Translations under genes and position numbers: made by a program
The notes under the pieces: generated by a model
The model's database searches: none
What the model saw: only the letters and a program-made list of their open reading frames with translations
What the model was told of the DNA's origin: nothing
Origin: Girardinichthys multiradiatus
Taxonomy: Eukaryota > Chordata > Actinopteri > Cyprinodontiformes > Goodeidae
Assembly (NCBI RefSeq): GCF_021462225.1
Contig: NC_061797.1
Location: forward strand, 40,202,147-40,266,146
Reading direction: 5' to 3'
Length of the DNA stretch: 64,000 nucleotides
Shown here: piece after piece, positions 26,224 through 36,989 of the stretch
Layout: each line of letters opens with the position of its first letter
How positions within the stretch are numbered: the stretch's first letter is position 1

Positions 26224-27399
26224 ACAGTAGGCCAGAGTCTCACCTTGATATCTTCTGCTTCTGTCATGGGTTAGACTTTGACACCAATGAATGCATGTCA
26301 GGTTGTCAATTTCTTCCAAAAGCCTTTGAATGCAGCCTAGTCATGAATAGTGCATGTTGTTTTTTTTTTTTTAAGTTCCAACTGTCTGCAGGTCTGTTTT
26401 TGTTTGTTCCAGAATAATTTGGAAGGCCTGTACACTCTCATGCATCCTTTAAGAAAACTTCCAGCAGGTGTTGTGTTGTTTAGCCTAAGGTGCAGATTCA
26501 GCCCTGAAGGTAGATTCGTCAAACTGCCTTAAACCAGATGCCCTCCCATTTCTTCTGCCTCCGTTATTGGGATCTTTTCTTTTTCACCCCCTTCTGTCTT
26601 TAATGCTCAATCCTCCCCCACTTGCCCCATTTCTGATCCCTCCCTCCCTTGAGTCGGGACACACTGTAATGCACTGTAATGTTTATGAGCAAGACATTTT
26701 ATTTCGCTCTTAAAAGTCAGGAAATATTTTGGCAGCTGTCTCCTGTATTCCCTGCAGCGTGCCACATAAGGTCTTTGGCAGTATTAGAGAAGGCAAAATG
26801 TTGGACGCATGCTGTAAATGTCGCTAAAATATACACGCTGCCTTTCCCCCCCTAAACTGTTACAAATGTTTGGTAGTTGAAGAGCATGCCATTCATCTTT
26901 AAAGATGTAAAAAGTCAGTGGTGTGCTGGTGACATTTCACCTCCCTGCTGTAGGAACACCATGTGGAGTGTGTGTGCACCTGTGGAGAATGATTGTCCAC
27001 ATATGCACATAGAGACAGCGCTGCTGTGGGCACGTATCCTCCTCCTGTGAGACAGGAAGAAAGGCAGAGAATTACTATTTGGGCCTGCAATATTTTTTGC
27101 CGGTTGCTGTTTGATTTTTGGGTCAGAAAGGAATGTAGCCCCATGAACACGTTTTACTCAAAAGGTTTTAGGTTTTATTGGAGGTGCTCTGTATGGAGGT
27201 GGGTATAGACAGCCAAGGACAGCACTGTCTTCGGTTATTAATGGTAAAGATAGTAAAGATGTGTAAAAACTAAAAATAGGTTAATCCTTAATGAGCATAA
27301 TTTCACAGTAAAAAATGTATACAGCCTTTAATTTGGGTAGATTTTTTCAGCGGGTAAAAAAAAATACGAAATGTATCAATAGAATATTATTTTGTCTTT

Positions 27400-28110
27400 T
27401 CTCTTATAGCATTTCACAGGGTTAGAGAGGGAATTTGGTATATTCCTTTTTTACAGTCTCTTTAGATCATCCAGAACCCTTGGTTCTCTCCAATTCCCTC
27501 TTCTCTTCATCTCACTCTGAAGGGTTTCTATAGGATTTAGATTTGGGGAAGAAGGTTAATTTTTGTGCCGTTTCTGTCTTGATGTGGCAACATGCTTTGG
27601 ATCATTATCCCGCAGATAGACCCCATGACGACCCGTTTTCAAATCTTTAAGAGAAGTCACCAGATGTTTCATTTCAAAAGGCCTTGTAAGAGTTTATGAT
27701 ATTGTGCCCTCTCACCAGTTTCTCAGGGTTTTAGAAACAGGCTCACAGCATCACTAATCCTCCACCTTTTTAACAGTTGGCACATGGTACTTTTCCCATT
27801 ATTTCCTAACTGTGATCTTTGCAGTTTTTGACCTCCCTTATGGTCCTTCTCTCTGCGCATGATACCAAGATAAGCTTTGGTCTTTGTCCATTCTGTTCAT
27901 GACTGTTTCATTTCTTTTAACCATTTTTATTATTTCTCTGATAGTAGATATGGGCAGTTTACTCCAGTAGCTCTTTTTTCTGAGCCATTTACTGACTTTT
28001 GAAGATAAACCCACATCTGCCTTACTTTAATGGCCTGTTTTTTTGTCTTTCCTATGTTGAAGAGTGTCAGAGAGAACATTGCCTCCTGTGTTATATCATA
28101 TGAATTATTA
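27400..28110 (-). mobile_element. degenerate Tc1-like transposase remnant
   Basis: Reading the minus strand over about 27590-27635 gives RHGVYLRDNDPKHVAT, the second catalytic Asp block of a Tc1 transposase. Downstream, around 27510-27550, a worn SPNLNPIEN-like block follows. Upstream parts match the DNA-binding region only weakly. No frame is intact. Confidence 0.62.
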
Positions 28111-28617
28111 CTTATAAAAAGTACATAGATAATCTACAAAATAAGCAATACAATTTTTTATTTTTTATATATTTTCTAGGAATTGTTAGGGGACACAAAT
28201 GATTTTGTTAAAAAAATATTTTATAACATTTCTTAATAATGTTTTTATTTCCCCTCAGTGAATAAATGTGCTCAGATTAGGGGTTTTAGTTTTCTAAATT
28301 GTTTTAGACATTTTATTTGGCTTTTTCCACATCTTACCAGGGAGAACACCAATACATGAAGAGTATGCTATACATGAAACAGATACATGAAAAGAAAATG
28401 TAGTTTTCAGGATTAGATCTTTGTTTCCTGGTAGCAGAAAGTATGTGTGTTTGTCAAATGTTTGTCTTATTGTTTTTTTTTACTTTTAAAGGGATTTGCA
28501 CTTTTTTTTTTTCAAAATTATTTGACAAACGGTAAAGTTATGAACCATGAAACGACATCGACATGTGAGTGGGATAAACATATCTATCAGTTTCTTTTAA
28601 TTATCTGTTTTTCACAG

Positions 28618-28695
28618 AGGCGAAGGCTACTGCATGAGTTGGGAGACAAGAAGATCCCCTTTCTGGGACCTTCAAATCGTGGTTTTCAGCAGCTG
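28618..28695 (+). CDS. fto: fto exon 2 (internal coding exon)
   Basis: This exon encodes 26 residues, from RRRLLHELGD to GFQQL. They align without gaps to human FTO residues 16-41 (human KLRLLEELED...FYQQ), in the N-terminal helix ahead of the catalytic domain. The acceptor is ttttcacag and the donor is ctg|gtgagt. The exon is 78 nt and in phase 0 at both ends; the aligned human segment is the same length. It is followed by an unusually short intron of 140 bp. The reading frame is open upstream of the acceptor, but the pyrimidine-rich tract and the length match place the exon start here. The start codon lies in exon 1, which I could not find in this window. Confidence 0.88.
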
Positions 28696-28835
28696 GTGAG
28701 TTGGTCCTATGTCTGAATGATGCTAACATGATTACCTATGATAAAAATTGTTTTACATACTTATACAGATAGTAATATAGATTTGGTAAGGCCTTTGTTG
28801 TTCTTATGTCATGGTTATGGACATTGTTTTTGTAG
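28696..28835 (+). other. fto: fto intron 2 (140 bp)
   Basis: This short intron runs from gtgagt to tgtag. The sequence is AT-rich and holds no other feature. Confidence 0.85.
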
Positions 28836-29826
28836 TGGGATTCAAGTTACTCTGGCTTGGTGTTGAGGAAATCGTGTTCAGTTCCTGCTGAACTCCACTG
28901 CCGGGTTCAGGCGGCTCTGCTCACCCTCAGAAGGAAGGGTTGTCTCCTGAAGGATCTGGTTCGTGTCCGTGATCGAGATGTGTTCACCGCCGTGTCACGA
29001 GCACTGCTGGGTGAGCCTGGCCATACCTACCGCTATCTGGACACCCGGCTCTTTGCCATCCCCTGGCACAGTGAGGACACAGAGGTCAAAGGACAAAACT
29101 GCTGTGATCCCGATTTGAGGATCGCTTGTAAAGCATTGTGGGAGCTTAATACGTTCCTCTGTTCTGATGTGTCTCAGCTGAAGGAGGGAGACCGGTTGGC
29201 ACAATGTGGAAAGGTCGAAGGAGAAGCAAAAGTATTCGAAGAGGGTGAGACAGAGTCTAAACACAGTGAAGACTCCAAGAATAGTGAAGGAGAGGACTCA
29301 GAGTCCAGACAAAGTGAGGAGGGGGACACAGAGTCCAAGCACAGCGAGGAGTGGGACATTGAGTCCAAGCACAGCGAAGAAGGATGCTCTGGGTCAAAAC
29401 AAGAAGGTGGGTGGGAGACTGAGGAGGGTGAGTCATCCCAAGCTAAACCAAGTGAAACTAGTGTTCCATGCCCCGGCTGGACAACGGAGGCCTTCAGTGG
29501 GACAAAGGCTGAACCTGTGGGACTAGAGACCCAGGAGAAGCCTGTGGCACAACTAAAGCACAGTCTGTCAGATTACCACATTCAGGACAAAGAGAAACAT
29601 GCAGGTGGGCAGGGCTGTTCTCAGCCCAGTCCCCCACAGGTGCACACTAGTCCAGTCAAGTTCAACGTCACCTTACTCAACTACATGGACCCAACACAAA
29701 TGAGCCAGCTCAAAGAGGAACCGTACTACGGCATGGGGAAAATGGCAGTAGGGTGGCACCATGATGAGAACCTGATTACTCATTCACCAGTGGCTGTATA
29801 CAACTATAGTTGCCATGACGACAAAG
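28836..29826 (+). CDS. fto: fto exon 3: catalytic-domain exon with an acidic repeat insert
   Basis: This is the largest exon: 330 codons plus one base. It begins with WDSSYSGLVLRK (human WQLKYPKLILRE, residue 42 onward) and ends at YNYSCHDDK. It carries most of the double-stranded beta-helix fold. Visible active-site residues, in human numbering, are Arg96 (VSRALLG), Tyr106 and Tyr108 (TYRYLD), Asn205 (LLNYMDP), and the iron ligands His231 and Asp233 with Glu234 (WHHDENL). Ser229 of human is Gly here (AVGWHHD). The human counterpart is ~210 residues; the extra ~120 lie between LNTFLCSDV and FNVTLLN, in a loop I recall as disordered in human crystal structures. Part of the insert is a tandem repeat of a ten-residue acidic unit. 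The acceptor is tttttgtag and the donor aaag|gtaagg, which splits a codon after base one. The product is a nuclear RNA demethylase acting on m6A and m6Am. Confidence 0.95.
29238..29402 (+). repeat. in-frame acidic tandem repeat inside fto exon 3
   Basis: Imperfect tandem units of about 30 nt each encode ten residues with the pattern (E/G)-D-x-E-S-(K/R)-(H/Q)-S-E-E. Visible copies are EGETESKHSED, EGEDSESRQSE, EGDTESKHSE, EWDIESKHSE and a decayed EGCSGSKQ. The frame stays open throughout and the third and fourth units are nearly identical in DNA, which suggests recent unit duplication. The stretch is rich in Glu and Ser, so it is probably disordered, and its S-E-E contexts look like casein kinase 2 sites. 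It is a coding minisatellite and may vary in length between individuals. Confidence 0.85.
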
Positions 29827-29915
29827 GTAAGGTTTAAAGTAAAATAAAGAAGTTCATCTGAGTAAAACAGAATGTCAATGAAAATAATTAATTCAAAAAC
29901 TGAAATGTATGTGCT

Positions 29916-30548
29916 GGTACATCTTAAAAAGTTTGAATATCATGAAAAAGTCCAATATTTTTTGTCACTCGTTTCATAGAGTGAAAGACTTCAAGCCTCT
30001 ATTTCTTGTAAATTTGATGATTATGGTCAACAGATAATGAAAACCCAAAATTCAATGTCTCAGAAAATGCCAATATCGTGAAAAGTTAAATATGTGGAAC
30101 TTATGATGTCAGCCAATTGACTCCAAACACCTGCAAAGGTTTTCTGAGCCTCTAAATGGTCTCTGGCTCAGGAGTGGCTTAGCAGAAGTAATTCAACATT
30201 TGTAGCTCATGTCCTGTTGCTTGCACACCATTTTCTACAATACGTTTTCCTTTCATTCAACTTTCCATTAATATACTTGATACAGCACTCTGTGAACAGC
30301 CAACATCTTTAGCAATGGCCTTTCCTGGCCCACCTTTCCTTTAGAGGGTGTCAGTGACTGTCTGCTGGATCGAGTAAGCAGTCTTCCTCATGATTGTGTA
30401 GGTGATAACATGGCCATTACCTAATATTTCTGGGAGAAAAAATTATTATTTTTTTGTCTGTTATAATGCTCCTTTCTAAGAAAATTGACTTAAATTACTT
30501 GCATAAATTCTGTTTTCGATTTTATTCTAATTTGTTGAGATGCATCTG
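29916..30548. mobile_element. Tc1-derived non-autonomous element
   Basis: The left end (ggtacatcttaaaaagtttg) and the right end (aatttgttgagatgcatctg) are imperfect inverted repeats followed by TA. The interior keeps pieces such as gatacagcactctgtgaaca and gaaaacccaaaattcaatgt. It lies directly behind fto exon 3. The family is related to, but older than, copies A and B. Confidence 0.6.
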
Positions 30549-31184
30549 TAAATTAGGTGGTAAGTAAGTAATGAATCTAAAATTGATAAACTATTCTAAA
30601 TTTAACATGCAAATAACTCCTACTTTAGTACTAAAAACGAAGAATCATATTCCTCCTCCACTCATCCAAGTCACTTATCTCTGTTGCTGGGTGGTGGATC
30701 AGATGCAGGTAACCTTGTATATTAAGGCCCTGCAGCTTTCTACAGCGGCTGTAGACAAGGCCTCTGGTGAGGCAACCATCAGATCCATCTATGTGATAGT
30801 GTCAGGGAATTATCAAATGTCATCACCAGTTCGCCGCTGACAGTCTTATCGCTGCCTGTGCGTTGGGAGATCACAGACATTTGAATCTGAGCCCTTAACA
30901 TCGGCTCAATGGCGCAGTCTAACAACAGGCCTTATCGCAAGCGCTACATCTCATCTAAATCATTTCCCCGAGAAATGATCGATGTGCAATTAACTGATAT
31001 GGAATAATGAGCCCCAGTTTGATAAGTGTTCCTAGACTGTACCATTTGGATAATACGATGTCTCCTAATTACCGAGTGCATACACTCTCAAGACCTAATA
31101 GTGTTTGCTGATTGACTTGATAAAGAGAAAGAGAGAACTTTGTTTTTTAGAACAGATGCAAAACAAACTAGCACAGAACACAGG

Positions 31185-31570
31185 TAAAAATGTGTTTTAT
31201 TTAAAATAAGGATAGGTCTTCGAAAGGTCTCCGTACGTTTTGTGCATTTAAATCTCAGAAGAATTTGAATGCAGTCAATACTTATATAGATAGATATAGA
31301 TACTATAACGACCTTTTACTGCAATAACAGTTACAAGTATTTTAAGGCAATTGTACCTGCTTTGCACATCTATAGACTGAAATGTTTGCCCATTTTTTAT
31401 TGTGAAAAAAACCTTAGCTCAGTCACATTGGATAGAAATTTTTTCATCAAAAGCTCTTTTTTAGGTCACAGATTCTTTATTGGCCTTCCTAGGCCATTCT
31501 TACACATTAATACGCCTAAAATGTAGTTCTGGCTTTGATTTAGTGCAATTATTGTGTACTATTTAGTGGT
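31185..31570. mobile_element. Tc1-like fragment
   Basis: Words such as gcacatctatagactgaaat, tgcccattttttattgtg and cttagctcagtcacattgga belong to the same fish Tc1 family as the element at 22060. Only the 3' coding flank is present. Confidence 0.5.
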
Positions 31571-31899
31571 ACAATTGCACCATTTTGTCTGACTGTTGTA
31601 TTAAAGTAGCCTATTCAAAAAGGGTTAGATTTTATATTTAGAGTTATTAGAGTTATATTTGTATTTGTTGGGCTTTGTATGTGAGACAAATGTACTGCCA
31701 AAAAACAAAACAAAAACAACAATGATGATGGTAACGAATTTTTTAAATACTTTTTATCACTGCTTTTACCATTATTGCAATGCCCACATCTCCTGTCACT
31801 AGTTAGGAGGTTTTGGTCAACTTGTTCAGTTTTGCAAGTCAGTAAGCATAAAAACACGAAAGATAAAAACATTATATAAAAGATAAAACGGCATACATG

Positions 31900-33050
31900 T
31901 GTCAACATAAAGCATAAAACTAGTTAAATGCCAGTCTGAATAAATGAATCTTCAGCTGCCTCTTAAAAGAATCAACAGAATCAAGACAGCGCAAAGATGG
32001 AGTAAACACATTCCACAACCTAGAGGCCACAACTCTAAAGGATTTATCCTCTCTGCTCATTAAATGCATAATGTAAGAGAGTGCTTGATCACTCAGGGCT
32101 CTAAAGTGAGGAGTAACATTTTTAAATTAATTCTGACATGTAACGCTAGTCAATGTAAATAGATTGAAACTAAATGAATGTGCTGTCTCTTTGATGTGTT
32201 TCATCTTTCTTATTCAAACACATAAAAAGGCTGTTACAATAATCAAGATGAGATTAAATAAAAATATGCATAATCATCTCAAATTCAGATTTTGTCACCA
32301 ATGTACGAAGCTTAGAAATGTTTCTTAACTGAAAACAACAACAAAAAAAAAAAAACAGTTTCTGGTTAATCCACAAGAATGGGAATCCAATGACATGGCA
32401 GAATCAAAAATAATACCAAGGTTTCTAAGGTTTGGTTTGACAGAAGAGGCCAGTGCAAGGTATTCCTTGATTTCAGTAAATCAGTCTTACAAGACAAGAG
32501 TTCACTTGCAAGTTGTTGTCACAGAGCCACTGTTTCATACTACTACAACAGTTTATCAAGGAGGACAACTTTAAATATTCAGTTATTATAAAAAAGAAAC
32601 AGTAGAGCTGAATATAATCAGCACACCAGAACACCCCAGAAACTGCATGATTATTTGGCCTATTTGAAACATAAACAAAAGAAACAGAATAGGTCCCTGG
32701 ACCTAGCCCTGAGGTACATGGCAGGCTTCTGGAGTCTGACATTATCTGGTTTTTAAAAGCACTAAATGTTCTGCCAGAAGGGCAGAAGTTAAAACACACA
32801 AGAGCCAACCTGATAGACTGACTACATCTGGGAACCTGTTAATCAAAACACTGTGATCAGCAGCGTCAAACGCAGATGTGTGATCTAGACGAACCATTGC
32901 AGTTGATATTCTAGAGTCAGCTGACATCAAAATGTCGCTAGAAACTTTGTAAAGCAGTTGCTGTGGAGTGGAACTTATGAAAGACAGGCTACAATTTGTC
33001 AAAGATCTCATGTTTTTCCGAAAATACATTTGAGCTGTTCTGCCATTACT
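31900..33050 (-). mobile_element. L2-like LINE reverse transcriptase remnant
   Basis: The minus strand encodes LLYKVSSDILMSADSRISTA, then VRLDHTSAFDAADHSVLINR, a reverse transcriptase block whose family form is LDLSSAFDTVDH. Near 32611-32626 the catalytic YADD reads CADY, so the metal-binding Asp pair is broken. HKLSSLINC-like and KQWLCDN blocks follow (32500-32570). The part from 31900 to 32460 looks like its 3' untranslated region. There are several frame breaks. It is 5' truncated and cannot be active. Confidence 0.72.
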
Positions 33051-33114
33051 TTTATTTACTAATTATTTGAGATAGGCCTGTAATTTTTAATCTGTGTAGG
33101 ATCCAAATGACACT

Positions 33115-33315
33115 TTTTTAATAATAACTTTTGGATGAAAGATTAAACGGTGCACTGTGAGATGTGAAAAGAGGTATTAGAGTAAAGATATTCCAGCGTA
33201 TTCCACTTCACAACTATGCTCTACTTTGTGTTGGTCTATCATTGAAAATGCCTAAAAATACATTGAATTTTTAGTTGAAATGTGACAAATTGTGAAACGG
33301 TTTGAGGGATATGAC
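33115..33315. mobile_element. Tc1-like fragment (terminal part)
   Basis: The words cggtgcactgtgagatgtga and tttgtgttggtctatcattg, and the trailing tgacaaattgtgaaacgg, match the right-hand part of the Tc1 family found at 10505 and 34618. There are no coding remains. Confidence 0.45.
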
Positions 33316-34617
33316 CTGGTGGATCTTTGTTTATGAACTTTTGCTAAAGATGGCATCTCCATGCAGCCACGTCCTCTGCCCAACTTCTAAGTTTGCAGTA
33401 TCACACAGGTGCGGTTCAGATTGCTCTGGCATCCTGATACATTTCAAAGCTGGGTTTTCTGTATTGACCTTTCATATGGAATAACACCTGAGCCAAAGGT
33501 CTGTTTTCCTAATCTGTTAAAGACCTTTTCAACTCTGACCCTGTGAACATTGACTTCAAACGTGACACCTTACAGTACCAACTCTGGATGACCCCACAGC
33601 TCCAAACTTTAGGGGGGATACTCTGATGAGAAGGAAACAGAGCTGTGTTCTAGTTGTCAGCCTTGAGATTTACCAGAGCCAGGCTTTGCTTTTAGAGACC
33701 TCTTCCTAAAAGGACACAATGCAGGTTGCTGTAATTATTAGAAATACAGACACTCTCTCTGTTATACCTTTTGAAATTAGGGTGTGAAATTTTCTTCTCC
33801 ATCTCAGCTGCCTCACCTTGTTATTTCCTTTGACTAGACGAACTGCAGAGATGTGTTTTTTTTCCCCCTGGTTGCTCCAATCCAAAGGAATCTGCCACAA
33901 CTGAGTGTTTTCCGGCACAGAGGATGGGCTTGCACCATTCCCGAGGCCTTCTGGGAGTGCTGTCATTAGCCGGCTCTCAGAGCACAATGGGCTGGAAATT
34001 AAGTTACTATTTATCCGTGCTGAGCAAAGGAAAAGGCAGCCATGGGGCAGGGAGGCCCAGAAAGACTTTAGTATTGATTTTGCTGAAGGGAGTTGGCCGG
34101 CCAAGCCAAATCTTGTTTTCTGAGGATGCCGTGTAAGAACTGTGGGAGTGAGGGAAGAACGAGGGAGGCGGTAGGGAACGGGTTCAGCAACAGGAATATT
34201 ACAGAATACATACTCTCGCACACTCACTAAACAACATCAGGGGCTTTTATCCAACTATTTCCTCTTGCACAGCATAATGATAGCATAAAAATCCTGTGCT
34301 AACAGCCAGTTATAACCACAGAAACACGTATCATCTTTGCTCAGATGTTAAGTGATTCTTACTTTCTGGAGACAAGGTCTTACAACTTACATCCATTGTT
34401 TGGGTGGTATTGATTTAATCGTTGCAGTCCAGACTTTTATTGTGTTAATTTCTAATATAGTTTTTGTGTTATTTTATGGCTGTGGTGATGCGTGTTCATG
34501 GATGTAGGACCATTTTTCCATTGCATCCTTCAAAAAAAACAGTCACAGATCAAAAATACTGCAGAGACAAAACATATTATTTTTTCTTTACAGTCACAAT
34601 AAAATGATATATTTTAT

Positions 34618-35495
34618 TAGGGTTGTATGTGATCGACCAGCTCCATGAGCTGTGGAGTGGAAGGAAAATGATACATGATTTCCAAAATTTGTTATAAATG
34701 AAAACAAGAAAGGTGTGGTATGTATTTGTATTCAGTCCCTTTTAATCTTAGGCCCCTAAATAAAATCCAGTGCAAGCAATTGCCATTAAAGGTCGCCTAA
34801 TCAGTTACACACAGTATAAAAACAACTCTTCTGTGAAGGCCTCAGAGGTTTGTTAGATAACATTAGTGATGCTCTTTACCAACCCTTTCTCCTGAACAGC
34901 TGAAAGAAGAATGTATCTGTTCAAAGAAAGGCATCAGTAGTCCTGTTCAAAGTTTGTTACAAGCAATGTGGAGCAATGGAGCTGAGCAAACGTGGAAGAA
35001 GGTCAGATGGGACTAAAACTGATCTTGTTGACTTACATGCAAATTGACATATGTGGAATAAAATAAACACCACTGATCTTGCAGAAACCACCACCCACAC
35101 TGAAACGTGGTGGCAGCACAATGCTATAGGTATGAAGATGAATGGAGCTAAATACAGTACAGGGTAAAGCTGGAAAATAACACGTTAGAAGCTGTAAAAG
35201 ACTTGAAATTGGGGGGTTCACCTTTCAACAGGACAGCGTCTTTAATGGCGATGAAATATGGTTCCACAAAGTATTGACTCCAAGAGACTCAATACATATG
35301 CACGGCACAGTTTTCAGGTTTTTTTTGTACATTGTTTATTTGAAAACCATGTACTCTTTTCCTTCCAGGTCACAATTATGCTCTGCTTTGTGCTGGTCTA
35401 TCACATAAAATTCCAATAAAACACATTAAAGTTTGTAGTTGTAACATGATTAAATGTGAAAAAGTTCAAGAGTTAGGAATAATTTAGCAAGGCAC
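34618..35495. mobile_element. internally rearranged Tc1-like element
   Basis: The left part has gtggaaggaaaatgata...catgatttcc and the right part has the inverted equivalent (cttttccttccaggtcacaa, tttgtgctggtctatcacat, aaaaagttcaagag, aaggcactt). This indicates long inverted ends. The interior carries accacccacactgaaacgtgg, a worn transposase block. It ends about 45 bp before fto exon 4, so it contributes the sequence just upstream of that exon's splice acceptor. Confidence 0.6.
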
Positions 35496-35539
35496 TTGAT
35501 TTAAACACTACAATCAAGTGGGATGTGTATGACCGACAG

Positions 35540-35665
35540 GTGAGTGCAGCGAAGGCAGCAGCGTTGAGAAATCATGTTGGAGGATCGGCCTGAAGGTAGC
35601 CTGGGACATCCACACACCTGGCCTGATGCTGCCGCTGGAGTCCGGAGACTGCTACTACATGAAAG
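35540..35665 (+). CDS. fto: fto exon 4
   Basis: This exon completes the split Gly codon from exon 3 and encodes GECSEGSSVEKSCWRIGLK, then VAWDIHTPGLMLPLESGDCYYMK. The second part aligns to human [28 protein letters not shown]. The Tyr after GDC corresponds to human Tyr295, a 2-oxoglutarate contact. The exon is 126 nt and leaves one base over. The donor is aaag|gtactg. I chose the acceptor at gaccgacag because it keeps phase. The only other in-phase AG here would start the exon at 35555 and drop five variable residues. The upstream tract is poor in pyrimidines and the exon begins with GTGAGT, which resembles a donor, so the exact start is less sure than the rest. Confidence 0.88.
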
Positions 35666-36989
35666 GTACTGCAACATGCTCGCAGAGAAACATTCATGCA
35701 CATGTTGACATGCATTCACCACCATGTCTGAATACGGAGAAGGGGAGACTTTCATTACTCTGGGTTTTAGTGTTTCCTTGTACCTTGTCCCAAATGACCC
35801 AATGCAGCGGGATTCACGTCACTCTCACTTTTTCTGCGCTGCTCTCATCTTTCTAATTCCCTCTGCAGGAGAAGTGGAACTGCGACACTGTGTGTGTGTG
35901 CTTGTAAAGGCGACAGAGTGAGTGAGGGGTTTCTTGGCCCTGAACACAGAGCTTTAAGGTTCCATGAAATTGTGTGCGTTAGAGAGGTTAGGAAAACCAA
36001 ATGTTATTTTTTGAAGTCCTGTGACCCATTGCTGACTATGTCTCTATGGGGAGAACAGACAGCAAGCCACAGGGGTGTAAATCATGGCTTAATGCTTTTG
36101 GCTGCAGCAGACACCTCCACCCTCCTTTTCTCGGTCCCCCGGGCCCGTCCGGGCTCGCTCATATTTTCTGAGTGCAAGGACATTAATCCACATCACAGCG
36201 GAGGCCTGTGTTCAAATGTACAAGAAGTGAGGACTCCTGCTTGGACAGATGGGGCGATTTATTGTTTTATAAAGGCTCCCTACTTTGGACAAAACCAATC
36301 TTTTGTTAAACCTGTACTTCACTGCTTGATGATTACTTATATTTTATTTTAGATTACTGTTTGTTTTTAATCAGATCTGATTTTAGATTACTAAAATTGA
36401 CAAGACATACTTTTTGCTTGCTGCCGTGTTGTAACTGAAACCCTAGAAACACACACATTGGACCTTACTTAAAAACAAGAAAAACATTCCATCATAACAG
36501 ACATGATGTTTGCTTGTAAAGCCTTTTTCTGTTCTGTTTCTAATTTCTTTCAATAATCTGTCAAATTTGTTATAATGTTACTATGTGCAAACACGTGAAG
36601 GACTATGGTGTGTGACACCAACCTACTGTAATTTTTTGATGATGCTCTTTATGCTCTTGTTTTTAGGATGCAACCTGTAGTCTTATATGTATTTGACCCT
36701 TTTATTATTATTTATTTTATTTTCGGATTTAAAAGTTATTCTTTGATCCCTTCAGGGTCTTCTAGTACACATGTAGTTATGCTGGGAATGATCGTAATGA
36801 TAATTTAGGGTCCCCCCCCCCTTTTCTTGGTTATAGGACAAACAACTTTTACATTTTGTTATGGATTTTTAAAGATTAGATTTCGGTGCACAAATTTGAA
36901 ATTATCGTGTAGAGTGCTTAAATGTTCAGTCAATCTGACTGAATATTTGAGCACTCTACTTTTCAGAAAAGGTGGAGTCCATTTAAATG

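Larger units (their letters stand above)
1..28617 (+). other. fto: fto intron 1 (3' part)
   Basis: At least 28.6 kb of AT-rich non-coding sequence precede exon 2. In human, intron 1 is also very long and hosts the obesity-associated enhancers acting on IRX3 and IRX5; whether that holds here is inference. Its repeats are listed separately. I found no convincing exon 1, meaning a short ATG-led phase-0 exon near a CpG-rich promoter, so the transcription start is probably upstream of the window. Stretches without a recognised repeat include 3800-6920, 7475-8130, 8540-10500, 11300-12680, 13870-16800, 17290-22040, 23345-24400, 25040-27390 and 28120-28617. Short ORFs in them look random. Confidence 0.8.
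29827..35539 (+). other. fto: fto intron 3
   Basis: This 5.7 kb intron contains a Tc1-derived non-autonomous element (about 29916-30548), a repeat-poor block with enhancer-like character (about 30690-31135), a Tc1 fragment (31185-31570), an L2-like LINE remnant on the minus strand (31900-33050) and two further Tc1 remnants (33115-33315 and 34618-35495). The stretch 33320-34610 has no recognised repeat. Part of it (about 33880-34140) is GC-richer and open on both strands, but it shows no coding similarity I recognise. Confidence 0.8.

Noticed and set aside
26071..26319. Cys/Val-rich minus-strand frames
   Set aside because: They are produced by the CA microsatellite.
1..28617. Search for fto exon 1 and its promoter
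   Set aside because: No short ATG-led phase-0 exon with a good donor next to CpG-rich sequence could be identified.
33706..34227. A 173-codon minus-strand frame in intron 3
   Set aside because: No recognisable domain and no splice context; plus-strand frames over the same stretch are also open, which points to composition rather than coding.
35894..36352. A 152-codon plus-strand frame in intron 4
   Set aside because: No FTO similarity beyond exon 4 and no domain; it looks like chance.
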